Source of the DNA: JBMOLK01 sp049325575
GTDB taxonomy: Bacteria; Bacillota; Clostridia; Acetivibrionales; Acetivibrionaceae
NCBI GenBank assembly: GCA_049325575.1
Contig: JBMOLK010000118.1
Location: 1 to 14,945, forward strand
Direction: 5' to 3'
Length of the DNA: 14,945 bases
Shown: positions 13,994 through 14,945 of the stretch, one piece after another
Position numbering within the stretch: the stretch's first letter is position 1
Layout of the letters: every line of letters starts with the position of its first letter
The notes under the pieces: generated by a model
Databases searched by the model: none
What the model saw: only the letters and a program-made list of their open reading frames with translations
What the model was told of the DNA's origin: nothing
Program-made: the position numbers and the translations under genes

Positions 13994-14031
13994 TAAAGCT
14001 GTATTAAAACTTGCATTGTAGGTATTAAAGT

Positions 14032-14080
14032 CCCCGGAACTGGTTCTTCTATTAGTAAAAATAAGAAAAGTGTTCCGGGG
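14032..14080 (+). terminator. Long GC-rich hairpin after the MBL gene
   Basis: CCCCGGAAC (14032-14040) and GTTCCGGGG (14072-14080) form a perfect 9-bp stem, and TTCTT/AAGAA can extend pairing inside the 31-nt loop. No T-tract follows on either strand. A second small inverted repeat GGTAT-5-ATACC (14082-14096) comes right after. Termination of the MBL transcript is the simplest role; an mRNA-processing or regulatory stem for the next gene is also possible. Confidence 0.5.
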
Positions 14081-14149
14081 AGGTATCAATTATACCAAAT
14101 GTGGAAAATATAAGTTAGAAATTATTATGTAAAAAAGGAGCTTTATAAG

Positions 14150-14945
14150 ATGACGGGGAATATTTTGAATCTTATCTGGATATTTTTTATAGTTTTTACC
14201 CTCTTACCCCTTTTCAGACAGAGGAACATAGTTCAGGCAAGACTTAAAAAAATAAGAGAAATAGAAATAAAACGAAAATCCAGAGTAATTGCTATGATAC
14301 ATAGACAGGAGTCAATTAATCTGCTGGGACTTCCTATATCAAGATATATAAATATTGAGGACTCAGAGCACATATTAAGGGCTATAAGGTTGACTCCTGA
14401 TGATATGCCTATAGATATTATCCTTCATACACCTGGCGGGTTGGTACTTGCATCAGAACAAATTGCCCATGCTATACAGAATCACCCTGGAAAAGTCACT
14501 GTTTTCGTGCCTCACTATGCAATGTCCGGAGGCACATTTATAGCTCTGGCGGCGGATGAGATTGTTATGGAGGAAAATGCCGTACTGGGTCCTGTAGATC
14601 CGCAAATTGGCAACTACCTGGCAGTTTCCATACTGGACGTTGTAAATAGAAAGCCTGTTGAAAAGGTGGATGATGAAACTTTAATTCTGGCAAATGTTGC
14701 AGAAAAAGCAGTAAATCAAGTTAGAGACAATATATATAATATTCTAAAAGGCAAGTTCCAAAATCAGCCCGAAAAAGCAATGGAGCTATCCAAGATGCTT
14801 ACAGAAGGACGGTGGACACACGATTATCCTATTACTTATGAAGAATTGACCAAAATGGGACTTCCCGTTTCTGTAGGACTTTTCAAGGAAATTTATGAGT
14901 TGATGGAACTCTATCCACAGCCGGGACAGCGCAGACCTTCAGTCC
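14150..14945 (+). CDS. Membrane-anchored ClpP/SppA-like serine protease (SDH proteinase family), 3' truncated
   Basis: The gene runs off the right edge after 265 codons with no stop. AAAAGGAG (ending at 14140) lies 9 nt before the ATG at 14150. Residues 5-22 (ILNLIWIFFIVFTLLPLF) form one N-terminal membrane anchor, followed by a basic, helical stretch (QARLKKIREIEIKRKSR). The rest has the ClpP/crotonase-like fold of the serine dehydrogenase proteinase family (PF01972), related to SppA signal peptide peptidases. IILHTPGGLV (90-99) supplies the oxyanion strand, Ser126 in AMSGGTFIALAADEIVM is the predicted nucleophile, and GPVDPQIG (147-154) is the conserved loop. A catalytic Lys partner is expected further along but I cannot assign it with confidence. 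It is probably a cytoplasm-facing membrane protease acting on membrane or exported peptides, which is inference. A stable hairpin separates it from the MBL gene. Confidence 0.88.
   Translation, partial: MTGNILNLIWIFFIVFTLLPLFRQRNIVQARLKKIREIEIKRKSRVIAMIHRQESINLLGLPISRYINIEDSEHILRAIRLTPDDMPIDIILHTPGGLVLASEQIAHAIQNHPGKVTVFVPHYAMSGGTFIALAADEIVMEENAVLGPVDPQIGNYLAVSILDVVNRKPVEKVDDETLILANVAEKAVNQVRDNIYNILKGKFQNQPEKAMELSKMLTEGRWTHDYPITYEELTKMGLPVSVGLFKEIYELMELYPQPGQRRPSV

Overview
The window looks like chromosome from a low-GC anaerobic Firmicute of the Clostridia, and its gene content resembles cellulolytic Ruminiclostridium-type species. The grounds are AT-rich intergenic DNA, strong AGGAGG-type ribosome binding sites, a CBO0543-type membrane protein, a YetF/DUF421 protein, a secreted cysteine protease with PPC domains and a yybP-ykoY riboswitch. 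The genus is inference. No phage genes, insertion sequence, CRISPR array, tRNA or rRNA is visible.

Left part (1-5047). An AT-rich, apparently gene-free stretch is followed by a small hypothetical gene (844-1107). This converges through a shared hairpin terminator on a short gene (1159-1428, minus) that carries a J-domain-like HPD segment. After about 790 bp without a gene comes a large exported protein (2217-4220). It has a signal peptide, three PPC-like beta domains, a papain/C39-like cysteine protease domain and a fourth PPC domain. An imperfect 33-bp inverted repeat brackets this gene. A minus-strand CBO0543-family membrane protein (4490-5047) converges on it.

Middle (5048-9723). A minus-strand structured RNA ending in a strong terminator lies at about 5192-5312. 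It is followed by a clear yybP-ykoY (Mn2+) riboswitch with an overlapping terminator, then a P-type ATPase of the Ca2+/Mn2+ (PacL/LMCA1/MgtA) type (5702-8311). A YetF/DUF421 membrane protein and a YdjM-like membrane metal-dependent hydrolase follow as a likely two-gene operon.

Right part (9736-14945). Two tandem class-3 (Rhizobium etli-type, PF06089) asparaginases overlap by 13 bp on the minus strand. Divergent from them are a DmpA/P1-family Ntn-type aminopeptidase (12016-13071) and a metallo-beta-lactamase-fold hydrolase (13169-13993). The window ends inside a membrane-anchored ClpP/SppA-like serine protease (SDH proteinase family, from 14150).

How they work together: the best-supported regulatory unit is riboswitch plus ATPase, in which Mn2+ sensing should relieve termination and switch on a divalent-cation exporter. 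The asparaginase pair and the DmpA-type peptidase form a divergent amide/peptide hydrolysis neighbourhood, possibly for unusual (beta- or D-) peptides, which is speculative. The most unusual structural observations are the inverted repeat around the protease gene, the protease domain set between PPC domains, and the unexplained minus-strand RNA next to the riboswitch.
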